64,000 bases of DNA, from the NCBI RefSeq assembly GCF_019880635.1, contig NZ_JAINVX010000001.1, forward strand, positions 1,406,001 through 1,470,000, read 5' to 3'. A program made the position numbers and the translations under genes. Within the stretch, counting starts at the first letter, position 1, and every line of letters begins with the position of its first letter. The notes under the pieces are model-generated. The model searched no databases and was not told where the DNA came from. It saw nothing but the letters and a program-made list of their open reading frames with translations. The stretch comes from Hanstruepera marina (GTDB lineage: Bacteria > Bacteroidota > Bacteroidia > Flavobacteriales > Flavobacteriaceae). Below are positions 18,502 to 28,230 of the stretch, piece by piece.

Positions 18502-20883
18502 TTATTTTGCATATTTTTTTCGGCGTACAAAATTGAAGATAAGCCCAAATGTCACTAAAACCGCTATAGGGACTAAAATATTTAGCATGCGCCATTTTGT
18601 TTTTTCTTTACTTGTTTTCTGAACATCCAAAAAGGCTATGGCAACTTCTTTAGTGCGAATGTTTATAAGTCCGTTTTCGTCGAGCAGATAATTTACTGCG
18701 TTGACTAAAAATTCTTTATTACCATAAGTTTGACCAGTCCATCTATCAAAACCTAATTCTTGAGGCCCGTTTTTACCAAGATCATTTTTTATGACATCAC
18801 CATCAGCTATTACCAACAGTTTTGTTGGAGCACTTGTGGTTTTGTCATCACTATAGTTTATAGGCTTAATTCTGTTATTATAAACAGATGTAAAATTGCC
18901 TTCCAATAATACCGCCAAATTTTGATTGCCATTGGTGTATAAATCGGGCTGTGGTTCTTTAGTTGTCATATCCAAACTTATTTCCCGAGGTGTACCATCT
19001 AATTTACTCAAAATAGAACTTTCCAAGAGTACAGTCTTTGCAATATTGTTTTCTAATGTATCAATCTGATTGGCAAAATCAAACCGAATTAAATTAAGGT
19101 TATTTACTACAGGATGATTTACTGTGGCATTTACCAAAGGTGAATAAAACCAAGGTAATTGCTGAAACTGTGATTGGCTACCTTCGCCAGTGGCCAATGT
19201 GATTTTTGCCGAATACAAATCGTTTACTAAAACCGGATTAACGCGCACACCATACTTAAAAAAGAAATCGGTTAAATTTAAATCTCTTCGTGTTGCTATG
19301 GCTGTACCCGTTTCGTTATATAAGCTGTCTTTTTCCATGGCGACAGCATCCATTAACCAAAGGCTTTTTCCTCCAGACATAGTGTATTGGTCGAGTACGT
19401 ATTTTTCTTCTTCGGTAAATGGTTTGGTTGGCTTTGCAGAGATTATTAAATCGTATTCCTGTATACCCTTCAAAGTTTTTAGAGGGCTATTGGAGACGCT
19501 ATCTAATGTAAAAGGTGCAATAAAATAATAGTCTTTAATGCTTTTTACAAAGTCGAAAATATAAGCATCCTGTAATTGACCATTGCCTTTTAAAATGGCT
19601 ATTTTTTTACGTTTAGGGTTGATTAACTTGCTAAAGCCATCAGCAAACGTGTATTCCAAATGCTGAATGGAATTGGTAGCTAGTTCTTGAATAGCGGCAC
19701 CAATTTTATTTTTTACTAAAGGAATTTTAACTGTTACACCATTGTAACTGGCCAATGCCCAAGGGAAAATGACTTCTTGACTAGACTTTCCAGATTCTTG
19801 AACCGTAACTTGCATAGGCGTTAAACCACGATTCATTAATTGTTGGATATTTTGGTCGCGAGAAGTTTCGTCTTCTAATGGATTAATAAATTGAAAGTTA
19901 ATCTGATTGTTTTTAGCAGCAAATTCCTCTAATATTTGCTTGGTTTCCGTTTGTAAACGCCTGAATTCTGATGGCAAATTATCTGATTGTAAAAAAACAT
20001 CAACAATTAAAGGAGACTCTGCTGATTGTACTATATCTATGGCTGCATCACTTAAAGTATAGCGTTTATCTGAAGTTAAATCAAAACGCTTGTAAATCGA
20101 TTTTGTAAAGGTTAATGTCCCAAACGCCAAAACCAAAACAATAGACGGAAGGTAGGTTTTTTTATTGAATGTCTTTTGACTTATACTAATTTGAGATAGT
20201 ATTAAAAATAGTAGGGTTATGCTTAAAAAATAAGCGACATCACGCGTAGCTATGACGCCACGACTCATACTCTTGTAATGGGCGTTCATACCCAGTTGTT
20301 CAATGAAGTTGCTCGACAAAAAATCGGCTAGACCTTCAAAACCTATATAGAATAAAAGGCTTATAAATACACTGGCAATAAAAGCAACTATTTGATTATC
20401 GGTTAGGCTAGAACAAAATAGCCCAATTGACGTAAAAGCAGCAGCCAAAAATAATAGCCCTAAATACGAACCAAAGGTGCTGGCTAAATCTAGATTGCCA
20501 ACAGGATTCCCTAATTGATAGACCGTGTAGACGTAAAGAAGCGTAGGTATTAAAGCTAAAAGGATTAATGCTAAAGCACCAAAATATTTGCCCAATACAA
20601 TTTTAAAAAGACTAATGGGCTTGGTAAGCAGCAATTCTAATGTGCCCTGTTTTTTTTCATCTGCAAAACTGCGCATGGTTATGGCAGAAATTAAAAAGAT
20701 GAATATCCACGGTGCCAACAGAAAAAAGCTGTTCAAATCAGCAAATCCATTATCTAAAATATTAAACTCCCCATGAAACAGCCATAAAAAGAGGCCGTTA
20801 ACCGTTAAGAATAAGGCAATGACCAAATACCCAATAATGGAAGTGAAAAACGTATTTATTTCTTTTCTTAAAATGGCAAACAT
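18502..20883 (-). CDS. Fused GldF-GldG gliding/secretion ABC transporter protein
   Basis: 793 residues joining two proteins that are separate in Flavobacterium johnsoniae. Residues about 1-240 match the GldF ABC-2 permease: MFAILRKEINTFFTSIIGYL at the start, the ADEKKQGTLELLLTKP loop and six helices. Residues about 245-793 match GldG: a helix, then YKRFDLTSDKRYTLSDAA, a large periplasmic domain and a C-terminal helix before RRKKYAK. There is no stop or frame change at the junction. With the ATPase GldA (not in this window) this complex is required for gliding in F. johnsoniae. A frameshift-free fusion is seen directly; its function is inferred. Confidence 0.9.
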   Translation of the reverse strand: MFAILRKEINTFFTSIIGYLVIALFLTVNGLFLWLFHGEFNILDNGFADLNSFFLLAPWIFIFLISAITMRSFADEKKQGTLELLLTKPISLFKIVLGKYFGALALILLALIPTLLYVYTVYQLGNPVGNLDLASTFGSYLGLLFLAAAFTSIGLFCSSLTDNQIVAFIASVFISLLFYIGFEGLADFLSSNFIEQLGMNAHYKSMSRGVIATRDVAYFLSITLLFLILSQISISQKTFNKKTYLPSIVLVLAFGTLTFTKSIYKRFDLTSDKRYTLSDAAIDIVQSAESPLIVDVFLQSDNLPSEFRRLQTETKQILEEFAAKNNQINFQFINPLEDETSRDQNIQQLMNRGLTPMQVTVQESGKSSQEVIFPWALASYNGVTVKIPLVKNKIGAAIQELATNSIQHLEYTFADGFSKLINPKRKKIAILKGNGQLQDAYIFDFVKSIKDYYFIAPFTLDSVSNSPLKTLKGIQEYDLIISAKPTKPFTEEEKYVLDQYTMSGGKSLWLMDAVAMEKDSLYNETGTAIATRRDLNLTDFFFKYGVRVNPVLVNDLYSAKITLATGEGSQSQFQQLPWFYSPLVNATVNHPVVNNLNLIRFDFANQIDTLENNIAKTVLLESSILSKLDGTPREISLDMTTKEPQPDLYTNGNQNLAVLLEGNFTSVYNNRIKPINYSDDKTTSAPTKLLVIADGDVIKNDLGKNGPQELGFDRWTGQTYGNKEFLVNAVNYLLDENGLINIRTKEVAIAFLDVQKTSKEKTKWRMLNILVPIAVLVTFGLIFNFVRRKKYAK

Positions 20884-20954
20884 CTACAGTTCGGTTATTA
20901 TAGTTTTAAGTTTTTTAATACTCTTGAAAACACAAAGCTATTCATTATTTTAAA

Positions 20955-21251
20955 TTATTGAAGCGAAGCAACTTTGTCAACACTCCAAGCTTCAGGTTTA
21001 GCATTAAATAAAGGTTTGGTTTTGGACCAAACCAATTTAAACAATTCAGAATGCCTATATTGCTCTAAATCAGCTTCAGAATTCCAATAACTATACGTGA
21101 AAAATACATTGGTATTGTGTTTGTCTCTGTACAATTCCAAAAATTGGCAGCCTTTAAAACCGCGTATAGCTTCTTTGTTCGCATGAAAATTATTTAAAAA
21201 ACTATCAATATGCTTATCTTCAAAACTCATTTTTACTATACGTACTAACAT
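20955..21251 (-). CDS. Antibiotic-biosynthesis-monooxygenase-type (ABM) protein
   Basis: 98 residues of ferredoxin-like fold with the ABM/YgiN pattern: MLVRIVKMSFE, then FKGCQFLELYRDKHN, then VFFTYSYWNSEADLEQYRHSELFK. Members are small dimeric cofactor-free oxygenases or stress proteins; the real substrate is unknown. It overlaps nothing and follows the SAM-hydrolase-family gene by 3 bases, so the two are likely co-transcribed. Confidence 0.8.
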   Translation of the reverse strand: MLVRIVKMSFEDKHIDSFLNNFHANKEAIRGFKGCQFLELYRDKHNTNVFFTYSYWNSEADLEQYRHSELFKLVWSKTKPLFNAKPEAWSVDKVASLQ

Positions 21252-21254
21252 GCC

Positions 21255-22091
21255 TTATTGTTTTGTAAAGTTAACCGTTATAGTATCCATTAATTTTAAA
21301 CCCATTAAAGTTGAAGCACTACCTACGGTTTGCGGATTACTTTTGTAAACGGCTATTTCTATATAATCGGCAGAATTATAAACCACCAAACCACGACCTT
21401 CATCATGTCTTTTATCTGCGGGAATTTTAAAATCTACAATATCGCTATATTTGGTGTAGATGGTTTTAAATTTATTGTTGCGTGCCGATATAACATAGTC
21501 GCGCCCTTTTTGGATGGTTTCAAAAAATGACCGCTTAATATTGGTTATAACATTTCCATAATTGTCAATATAAATAATACTCCCAATAATTTGTGTTTGG
21601 TCTTCGTTTACAAACGGAATTAAGTTTTTAATAGGCTTAATTTTATCTATAATTTTACCAACAACCTCAAGTGTTCCACCGCGAGCTATATGACAGGCTA
21701 CTTTTACAAAGACATCTAAAACTGGAAAGCTGGTTTGAATTTTATCGTGAATATTAATTTCAACAATCTTTTCAGGCGCAATTTCAGAACAAATCATGCT
21801 CATAATTCCATTATTGGCACATATAAAATAATGACCATCTAACAATACCGCTATGTGCTTATTTTCCTCATTAATTTCAGAATCAATACCAATAATATGA
21901 ATGGTCCCTTTTGGAAAACTGCTATAGGCATTTAAAATGATGTAAGCCGCCTCGGGAATACTAAATGGCGAAACAGAATGTGAGATATCAACAATTCTGA
22001 CATCGGGTAACTCATTGTAAATGGCTCCCTTTGTCGCACCAGCAAAGTAATCTTTCTCTCCAAAGTCGGTTGTCAAAGTTATTATCGCCAT
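21255..22091 (-). CDS. SAM hydroxide adenosyltransferase family protein (DUF62)
   Basis: 278 residues starting MAIITLTTDFGEKDYFAGATKGAI, the hallmark LTTDFG and DxYxG segments of the chlorinase/fluorinase/SAM-hydrolase superfamily. The Asn-rich IIYIDNYGNVITNI motif of the C-terminal domain is present. Most bacterial members hydrolyse S-adenosylmethionine to adenosine and methionine. The usual VDPGVG loop reads IGIDSEINEENKHIA, the form I expect in Bacteroidota. It is divergent from phoH. Confidence 0.88.
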   Translation of the reverse strand: MAIITLTTDFGEKDYFAGATKGAIYNELPDVRIVDISHSVSPFSIPEAAYIILNAYSSFPKGTIHIIGIDSEINEENKHIAVLLDGHYFICANNGIMSMICSEIAPEKIVEINIHDKIQTSFPVLDVFVKVACHIARGGTLEVVGKIIDKIKPIKNLIPFVNEDQTQIIGSIIYIDNYGNVITNIKRSFFETIQKGRDYVISARNNKFKTIYTKYSDIVDFKIPADKRHDEGRGLVVYNSADYIEIAVYKSNPQTVGSASTLMGLKLMDTITVNFTKQ

Positions 22092-22138
22092 ATAAGAATT
22101 GTTGATATTTTTTTAACCTAACACACCGTAAAAATGTG

Positions 22139-22146
22139 TAGTTTTG
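22139..22146 (+). promoter_or_regulatory. Bacteroidota -7 box (TAGTTTTG) upstream of phoH
   Basis: An exact TAnnTTTG match 57 bases before the phoH start; TTG at 22112-22114 is a possible -33 element with a 24-base spacer. Confidence 0.5.
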
Positions 22147-22202
22147 TTTAGACACAAATCTAATAAAAGTAAATAGATAATTTTAATTAAATCACCTAGC
22201 TT

Positions 22203-23156
22203 TTGAACGAAATCATTATCGAACTTGAAGAGGTATCTCCAAAAGATTTTTTTGGAGCACAGAACTCAAATATTACACTTCTTAAAAAATATTTTCCAAA
22301 ACTTAAAATTGTTGCTAGAGGGACAAAAATAAAGGCCTATGGCGATGAAGATATGTTGGAAGAATTTGACCGCAGATTTAACATGTTAATGGAGCATTAT
22401 ATTAAATATAATAAGCTTGATGAGAATGTTATTGAACGCGTGTTAACCAGTCAAAGTAAGGACGATTATGCAACTAGTGAGTCGAGCGGTGAGGTTATTG
22501 TTCATGGTGTTAGCGGAAGGATTATTAAAGCACAAACAGCCAATCAAAGAAAACTGGTTGAAAGTATGCGAAAAAATGATATGGTTTTCGCTATAGGTCC
22601 AGCAGGTACAGGTAAAACCTATACAGGAGTGGCTCTAGCTGTACAAGCTTTAAAAAACAAAGAGGTGAAGCGCATTATTTTAACACGTCCTGCGGTTGAA
22701 GCGGGTGAGAATCTTGGGTTTCTACCAGGTGATTTAAAAGAAAAGCTAGATCCTTACATGCAGCCTTTGTATGATGCGCTGCGTGATATGATTGCACCAG
22801 AAAAACTAGCACATTATATTGAGAATGGTACCATACAAATTGCACCATTGGCTTTTATGCGTGGTCGTACATTGGATAATGCGTTTGTGATTTTAGATGA
22901 GGGTCAGAATACAACCCATGCTCAAATGAAAATGTTCTTGACCAGGATGGGGAAGAATGCCAAATTTTTATTGACAGGCGATCCAGGACAGATCGATTTG
23001 CCTAGGCGTACTATATCTGGTTTAAAAGAAGCGTTGCTGATTTTAAAAAATGTTGAAGGCGTAGGTATTATCTTTTTAGATGATAAAGATGTTATTCGCC
23101 ATAAATTAGTTAAGAAGGTTATAGAAGCTTATAAAAGTATTGAAAATAGAGAGTAA
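22203..23156 (+). CDS. PhoH-family ATPase
   Basis: 317 residues with Walker A GPAGTGKT (about 137-144), the PhoH segment [18 protein letters not shown] and Walker [10 protein letters not shown]. PhoH-like proteins are cytoplasmic ATPases, often linked to RNA metabolism; the exact role is unsettled. The start is a TTG at 22203, chosen because the family begins [17 protein letters not shown] and no in-frame ATG precedes it. purC follows by 41 bases, probably on the same transcript. Confidence 0.93.
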   Translation: MNEIIIELEEVSPKDFFGAQNSNITLLKKYFPKLKIVARGTKIKAYGDEDMLEEFDRRFNMLMEHYIKYNKLDENVIERVLTSQSKDDYATSESSGEVIVHGVSGRIIKAQTANQRKLVESMRKNDMVFAIGPAGTGKTYTGVALAVQALKNKEVKRIILTRPAVEAGENLGFLPGDLKEKLDPYMQPLYDALRDMIAPEKLAHYIENGTIQIAPLAFMRGRTLDNAFVILDEGQNTTHAQMKMFLTRMGKNAKFLLTGDPGQIDLPRRTISGLKEALLILKNVEGVGIIFLDDKDVIRHKLVKKVIEAYKSIENRE

Positions 23157-23197
23157 ATGTCATTACCGCACAAATGGTAATCCATCAAAGCAACATC

Positions 23198-24148
23198 ATG
23201 AGTAATACCATAATAGATACCAATTTTAGTTTTCCGGGCCAGAAAAGTGTTTATAAAGGAAAGGTTAGGGAAGTTTATAATATTAACGACGAGCAATTAG
23301 TTATGATAGCTACCGATAGGTTGAGTGCTTTTGATGTCGTTATGCCCAAGGGTATTCCGTTTAAGGGACAAATACTAAATCAAATAGCAACCAAAATGAT
23401 GGAAGCAACTGAAGATTTAGTGCCTAATTGGCTAACAGCTACTCCAGACCCCAATGTTGCCGTAGGTCATTTATGCGAGCCATTTAAAGTTGAAATGGTT
23501 ATTCGCGGTTATATGTCAGGGCATGCAGCACGCGAATATAAGGCAGGAAAACGTATGCTTTGTGGTGTTGCCATGCCAGAAGGCATGAAAGAGAATGATA
23601 AATTTCCGCAGCCTATTATTACTCCTGCTACAAAAGCAGAAATGGGCGATCATGATGAAGATATTTCGCGTGAAGATATTTTAAAACGCGGTATTGTATC
23701 TGAAGCCGATTACGAAATTCTAGAAGATTATACCAGAAAACTTTTTCAGCGTGGTACTGAAATTGCAGCATCACGTGGTTTAATTTTAGTGGATACTAAA
23801 TATGAATTTGGAAAAACCAAAGACGGTAAAATTGTTTTAATTGATGAAATCCACACGCCAGATTCCTCGCGCTATTTTTATGCTGATGGATATCAAGACC
23901 GGCAGGATAGAGGAGAGGCACAAAAACAATTATCCAAAGAATTTGTTAGACAATGGTTGATTTCAAAAGGCTTTCAAGGATTGGAAGGTCAAAAAGTTCC
24001 TGAAATGTCTGACGACTATATTACATCTGTGAGTGAACGATACATTGAACTATACGAAAATATAACGGGTGAAACCTTTGTGAAAGCTAACGTGTCAAAT
24101 ATACAAGATCGTATAGCTGATAATGTAAACAGATATCTAAATTCTTAA
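23198..24148 (+). CDS. purC: Phosphoribosylaminoimidazole-succinocarboxamide synthase
   Basis: 316 residues. It catalyses ATP-dependent ligation of CAIR with aspartate to SAICAR in purine synthesis. Visible signatures are YKGKVREVY (20s), [35 protein letters not shown] and the [20 protein letters not shown] block. The ATG at 23198 is preferred over the one 24 bases upstream because the family aligns from [14 protein letters not shown]. It ends 2 bases from a convergent TfoX-like gene. Confidence 0.96.
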   Translation: MSNTIIDTNFSFPGQKSVYKGKVREVYNINDEQLVMIATDRLSAFDVVMPKGIPFKGQILNQIATKMMEATEDLVPNWLTATPDPNVAVGHLCEPFKVEMVIRGYMSGHAAREYKAGKRMLCGVAMPEGMKENDKFPQPIITPATKAEMGDHDEDISREDILKRGIVSEADYEILEDYTRKLFQRGTEIAASRGLILVDTKYEFGKTKDGKIVLIDEIHTPDSSRYFYADGYQDRQDRGEAQKQLSKEFVRQWLISKGFQGLEGQKVPEMSDDYITSVSERYIELYENITGETFVKANVSNIQDRIADNVNRYLNS

Positions 24149-24150
24149 AG

Positions 24151-24516
24151 CTATTTCTTTTTTCGCTTACTAGCTTTTGCGAGTGGGTTGAAAGCTAAAC
24201 ACAAATCCAAATAGTAGGATAGATCTTTATCGGTATCAAAGCCATCAGGTGTTACAAAAATATAGCCACGCATAGGTCTTCCAGTAAAATCCATAGGAAG
24301 GCAGTGTTTTTTATTTAATTCTAGCTCATAAGTATGTTCTCCTATTCTAGCCATCAATAAATTGTCACCATATTTTTTGTCTAGATGAATACCGCATAGC
24401 ATTTTGTCATCTACTTTAAAGCACAATCCACCCATCATTTTTAATTCGGTAAATGGTTGATGTTTGACTTTTAGTTGTTGTCTAATTCTATCGGCGAGAA
24501 ATTTGTCGTATGCCAT
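24151..24516 (-). CDS. TfoX N-terminal domain protein
   Basis: 121 residues matching the TfoX/Sxy N-terminal domain: MAYDKFLADRIRQQL, KMMGGLCFKVDDKMLCGIH and MRGYIFVTPDG. It has no C-terminal TfoX domain, which is usual for this small family version. TfoX regulates competence in Haemophilus, but single-domain forms such as this have no established role. A lysine-rich tail (KASKRKKK) ends it. It lies 18 bases after a DUF2200 gene and is probably co-transcribed. Confidence 0.85.
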   Translation of the reverse strand: MAYDKFLADRIRQQLKVKHQPFTELKMMGGLCFKVDDKMLCGIHLDKKYGDNLLMARIGEHTYELELNKKHCLPMDFTGRPMRGYIFVTPDGFDTDKDLSYYLDLCLAFNPLAKASKRKKK

Positions 24517-24534
24517 GATAAACTATGTTTGTTT

Positions 24535-24906
24535 TCAAGCGGTTCTCTTAATTTTCTCCATTTTACGGCCTTTGGCCAATTCATCAATCAGTTTTTCCAT
24601 TTGCCTACACTGTTTGTACAATTCAAATTCATCCTCTATTTCTTCAATTCTGTAACCACAAACAACGCCTTTAATCATATGGGCATTAGGATGCATGTTT
24701 GCTTTTTCAAAAAATGTTCTAAAAGTAGCTTTTTCGTCAATAAAGGCTTGTATTTTGGTTTCATCAAAACCAGTTAGCCATTCAATAACCTCGTTGAGTT
24801 CATCTTTTGTCCTACCGTTTTTTTCCAATCTATTTAGGTAAAGTGGATAAATAGATCCAAAAATCATGTTTGCAACTTTTTCATTTTTTTCAGTCGTAAC
24901 CTTCAT
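24535..24906 (-). CDS. DUF2200 family protein
   Basis: 123 residues with the clear DUF2200 pattern: FGSIYPLYLNRLEKNGRTKDEL, EWLTGFDETK, VVCGYRIEEIED and LIDELAKGRKMEKI. It is a small cytoplasmic protein of unknown function, often found beside TfoX-like or DUF1801-type genes in Bacteroidota and Firmicutes. It is first of a two-gene unit with the TfoX-like gene. Confidence 0.85.
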   Translation of the reverse strand: MKVTTEKNEKVANMIFGSIYPLYLNRLEKNGRTKDELNEVIEWLTGFDETKIQAFIDEKATFRTFFEKANMHPNAHMIKGVVCGYRIEEIEDEFELYKQCRQMEKLIDELAKGRKMEKIKRTA

Positions 24907-24969
24907 TATAATTAGTATTGTATTAATATATTTATGTGAATTTAATGAAAGAAAATTGAAAAGAAAAAA

Positions 24970-24977
24970 TAGATTTG
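24970..24977 (+). promoter_or_regulatory. Bacteroidota -7 box (TAGATTTG)
   Basis: An exact TAnnTTTG match 69 bases before the symporter ATG at 25046. No TTG with good spacing is visible, so this is a moderate call. Confidence 0.4.
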
Positions 24978-25045
24978 GTTTTTAATGGTATAAGAAATTA
25001 CTCTATTGTACTTAAAAGTGTTTGCACTTCACTATTTTTATAACC

Positions 25046-26416
25046 ATGCAACAACTTGATCAATTACTATCGGATTTTTCATCTTTGGCTTGGGGTTTGC
25101 CCTTACTTATATTGCTTATTGGTGGTGGGCTCTATTTGTTAATTCTCTCACGTTTTTTACCTTTTAGATACTTTGGTCATGCCATACAGGTTTTACGAGG
25201 TAAATTTGATGACCCAAATGACCCAGGTCAGATTTCCCATTTTCAAGCCTTATCAACCGCATTATCGGCAACGGTAGGTATGGGGAATATTGCAGGTGTG
25301 GCTGTTGCTATATCCATTGGTGGTCCAGGCGCTGTGTTTTGGATGTGGGTTAGTGCTATAATAGGTATGTCAACCAAGTTTTTTACGTCTACATTGGCTA
25401 TTATGTATCGAGGAAAAGATAGTGCTGGAAATATTCAAGGTGGTCCCATGTACTTTATTGTAGAAGGTTTAGGAAAAGCATGGAAACCTTTGGCTATTTT
25501 TTTTAGTGTTTGTGGATTGATAGGTGCTTTACCGGTTTTTAATGTTAACCAACTTACTCAAGCCATTAATGATATCTTGTTGCAACCCAATGGTATTGAA
25601 ACGGGATTGTATTCTAACCTAATTATAGGAGTTGTTTTGGTTATAATTACTTCAGTGGTAATATTAGGCGGTTTAAATAGAATAAGTAAAACAGCAGCAC
25701 GTTTGGTGCCTAGTATGGTGTTATTGTATTTTGTTTTGGTCATGATTATTTTATTTACACACATCGAAGAAATACCTAAATATTTTTCCTTAATAATTGA
25801 AGATGCGTTTGATGGTAGTCTGTTTAAAGCTGATTGTTTTCTAGGAGGATCTTTGGGCGGATTAATTTTATTGGGAATTAGGCGCGGAGCATTTTCTAAT
25901 GAAGCAGGAATAGGAACGGCACCAATGGCCCATGGAGCGGCAAAAACTGATGAGCCTATTCGTGAGGGTTTAGTCGCAATGCTTGGTCCAGCAATTGACA
26001 CATTGGTAGTGTGTACGCTTACTGCTTTGGCTATTCTGGTAACAGGTGTTTGGCAAACAACCGACGCCAATGGCGTGAGTCTAACAGCTTCTGCATTTGG
26101 GAATGCCATGCCTCAAATGGGTAAATACCTTTTGCTGTTGTGTATTGCAGTTTTTAGTGTATCATCATTGTTTTCCTATTCGTATTATGGTTCTAAATGC
26201 ATGTCATTCTTGTTTGGGGCAGATAAAAAACACTATTATAACTATTTTTATATCATTAGTATTATTCTCGGTGCGACCACATCTTTGAGCATGATGATTA
26301 ACCTTATTGATGGTGTATTTGCCCTTATGGCCATACCAACTATGACCGCTACACTTATAATGGCGCCACGTGTGGTTAAGGAGATTAAAGTTTATAAACA
26401 ACGCAGTAAGCTTTAA
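25046..26416 (+). CDS. Alanine/glycine:cation symporter (AGCS) family
   Basis: 456 residues, an inner-membrane sodium- or proton-coupled amino-acid importer. Family motifs: FQALSTALSATVGMGNIAGVA near the first third, GGPGAVFWMWVSAIIGMSTKF, and RRGAFSNEAGIGTAPMAHGAA. About 10-11 membrane helices are visible. The ATG at 25046 (MQQLDQLL) is preferred over an upstream TTG. Alanine or glycine is the expected substrate for the family. Confidence 0.93.
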   Translation: MQQLDQLLSDFSSLAWGLPLLILLIGGGLYLLILSRFLPFRYFGHAIQVLRGKFDDPNDPGQISHFQALSTALSATVGMGNIAGVAVAISIGGPGAVFWMWVSAIIGMSTKFFTSTLAIMYRGKDSAGNIQGGPMYFIVEGLGKAWKPLAIFFSVCGLIGALPVFNVNQLTQAINDILLQPNGIETGLYSNLIIGVVLVIITSVVILGGLNRISKTAARLVPSMVLLYFVLVMIILFTHIEEIPKYFSLIIEDAFDGSLFKADCFLGGSLGGLILLGIRRGAFSNEAGIGTAPMAHGAAKTDEPIREGLVAMLGPAIDTLVVCTLTALAILVTGVWQTTDANGVSLTASAFGNAMPQMGKYLLLLCIAVFSVSSLFSYSYYGSKCMSFLFGADKKHYYNYFYIISIILGATTSLSMMINLIDGVFALMAIPTMTATLIMAPRVVKEIKVYKQRSKL

Positions 26417-26439
26417 TGAAACCATTATGACTAATTGTT

Positions 26440-26473
26440 GCTAAATTAATATATTTATGCTAAATTAGTATAT
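26440..26473. repeat. Tandem operator-like direct repeats
   Basis: Two 15-base copies of GCTAAATTARTATAT (one difference) at 26440-26454 and 26459-26473, spaced 19 bases apart, end immediately before the ATG of the InsA-like gene. Their position suggests autoregulation by that DNA-binding protein, but this is inference. Confidence 0.55.
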
Positions 26474-26893
26474 ATGAAAATTAATCTTTGTCCAAACTGC
26501 AATTCAGATCAATACATTAAGAGTGGTGTTGTTAACGATAGGCAACGCTATAAATGCAAATCTTGCGGGTATTTCTTTACCGTAAACAAACTAGGAAAAC
26601 GTATTGATGATTACTACGTAAATAAAGCTCTTCAATTGTATTTAGAGGGGTTAACCTATCGAGAGATTGAACGAATATTAGGTATTTCCCATGTGAGCAT
26701 CATGAACTGGGTGAAGAAATATAACATTAAACGACCCTACAAAACTGATTATCACCCCACATACAAAATACTGAACGCAAACGAGTTGTCTAAATACTTC
26801 CAAAACACTGAAAACTTATCTGGTGCTGGTGTTTTGGTTACCGAATTGGGTGATAAGTTTATGCTCATAAAATGGGAGCGTTTTCGCGATTAG
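26474..26893 (+). CDS. InsA-like zinc-ribbon/HTH DNA-binding protein
   Basis: 139 residues. The N-terminal 35 residues form a four-cysteine zinc ribbon (CPNCNSD, then YKCKSCGYFF) like the IS1 InsA/transposase N-terminus. A helix-turn-helix follows (about 50-75: LTYREIERILGISHVSIMNW). The C-terminal 40 residues (LSGAGVLVTELGDKFMLIKWERF) are not a DDE catalytic domain, and no InsB frame or terminal inverted repeats follow. It therefore looks like a domesticated transposase DNA-binding module, probably a transcription factor. It stands just upstream of the porin-symporter-kinase module and has paired direct repeats at its own start. Confidence 0.75.
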   Translation: MKINLCPNCNSDQYIKSGVVNDRQRYKCKSCGYFFTVNKLGKRIDDYYVNKALQLYLEGLTYREIERILGISHVSIMNWVKKYNIKRPYKTDYHPTYKILNANELSKYFQNTENLSGAGVLVTELGDKFMLIKWERFRD

Positions 26894-27000
26894 ATATTGC
26901 AAATTAACAATTACCTATAACAATTTTTATTTAACTCACACATTTTAAGAGATTAGTGCTGCACACAAAACCAATTAATTAACTAATTAATCTTAAAATT

Positions 27001-28218
27001 ATGAGAAACAAACTAACGCTATTGTTTGCCTTTTTTATGGTCATGCAATATGCCTTCTCACAAGGATCACCAGATTATAATGGTGGTCTCAAAGTGAAAT
27101 TTGATGAAGAGGGCAAAAAGTATCTCCGTATTTTGTCTTGGGCACAAGTCCAGGGTATCTATACGGATGAGGTCCCTGATGAATCCAGTCATTTTAATTT
27201 CAATTTAAGGCGTGCACGTGTTCTAATGTTCGCCCAGATTAACGAAAAGTTCTTAATCTTAACACATTTTGGTTTAAACAGCTTAAACAGCAACTCATTA
27301 AGTCCTACTGGTAAAGGAGAGGGCTCACAGGTTTTTTTCCATGATGTATGGGCCCAGTACAATTTAAGTAAAAACCATTCTGTTGGTGGTGGTTTGCATT
27401 ACTTTAACGGTATTTCCAGATTAAATAACCAAAGTACCTTAAACATGATGACTCTTGATAACAACAGACAGTCATGGGCCACTATTGGTTTATCGGATCA
27501 GTTTGCTAGACACGTTGGTGTTTTTGGTAAGGGAAGCTTTGGTAAGCTACAATACCGCCTAGCTATTAATGATGCGATCACAAACGGACTGGATACAAGA
27601 GAGCCAGTTGAGGGTGGTTCAGCTGTTTACGGTGGTAAACGTGTTTTGGGTTCTAAAGACGCTGGCATGGCTTATGCTGGTTATTTTGATTTTAACATAC
27701 TTGATCAGGAATCCAATTTCCTACCGTATAAGGTGGGCTCTTATCTTGGAGGTAAACGCGTGTTTAATATAGGAGCTGGATTTTTCTATCACCCAAGCGG
27801 ATCGGTTATAATGGACAATATGGAGCTGAAAGGGGAGGATGTCAGTATCTTCGCTGTTGATGCTTTTTACGATTCGCCTCTTGGAGATAAAGGTGCCGCT
27901 ATTACGGCTTATGCGACATTTCAAACTAATAATTATGGTAAAGACTATTTGTTCAGTGCTTATGGAACAGGTAGTATGGTGTATGGTCATGTTGGCTATG
28001 TGTTTAATGGTGATAAAACCAAAACGCGTTTTCAACCTTATGTGTCTTTTGCATCCAATAGCTATGATGCTGTAGATGATAATAGAAATATCTTCGGAAT
28101 TGGAGCCAATGCCTATTTCAGTGGCCATAACTCCAAATTAACTTTAGAATATCAAAATCAAAAATTTGGTGATTCAAAGCAAGGAACGGTGACGCTCCAG
28201 GCCATGATTTACCTATAA
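27001..28218 (+). CDS. Outer-membrane porin
   Basis: 405 residues with a signal peptide (MRNKLTLLFAFFMVMQYAFSQ) followed by beta-barrel strands rich in Gly and aromatics and ending in a hydrophobic strand (TVTLQAMIYL). The RRARVLMFAQINEKF segment recalls phosphate/anion-selective porins. It heads the set with DUF4212 and the sodium:solute symporter (12- and 25-base gaps), so it probably lets the same small carboxylate cross the outer membrane. Confidence 0.8.
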   Translation: MRNKLTLLFAFFMVMQYAFSQGSPDYNGGLKVKFDEEGKKYLRILSWAQVQGIYTDEVPDESSHFNFNLRRARVLMFAQINEKFLILTHFGLNSLNSNSLSPTGKGEGSQVFFHDVWAQYNLSKNHSVGGGLHYFNGISRLNNQSTLNMMTLDNNRQSWATIGLSDQFARHVGVFGKGSFGKLQYRLAINDAITNGLDTREPVEGGSAVYGGKRVLGSKDAGMAYAGYFDFNILDQESNFLPYKVGSYLGGKRVFNIGAGFFYHPSGSVIMDNMELKGEDVSIFAVDAFYDSPLGDKGAAITAYATFQTNNYGKDYLFSAYGTGSMVYGHVGYVFNGDKTKTRFQPYVSFASNSYDAVDDNRNIFGIGANAYFSGHNSKLTLEYQNQKFGDSKQGTVTLQAMIYL

Positions 28219-28230
28219 ACCAAGCATATT

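Noticed and set aside
26474-26893. Active insertion sequence
   Set aside because: There is no catalytic domain, no InsB-like frame, and no terminal inverted repeats or target duplication around the gene.
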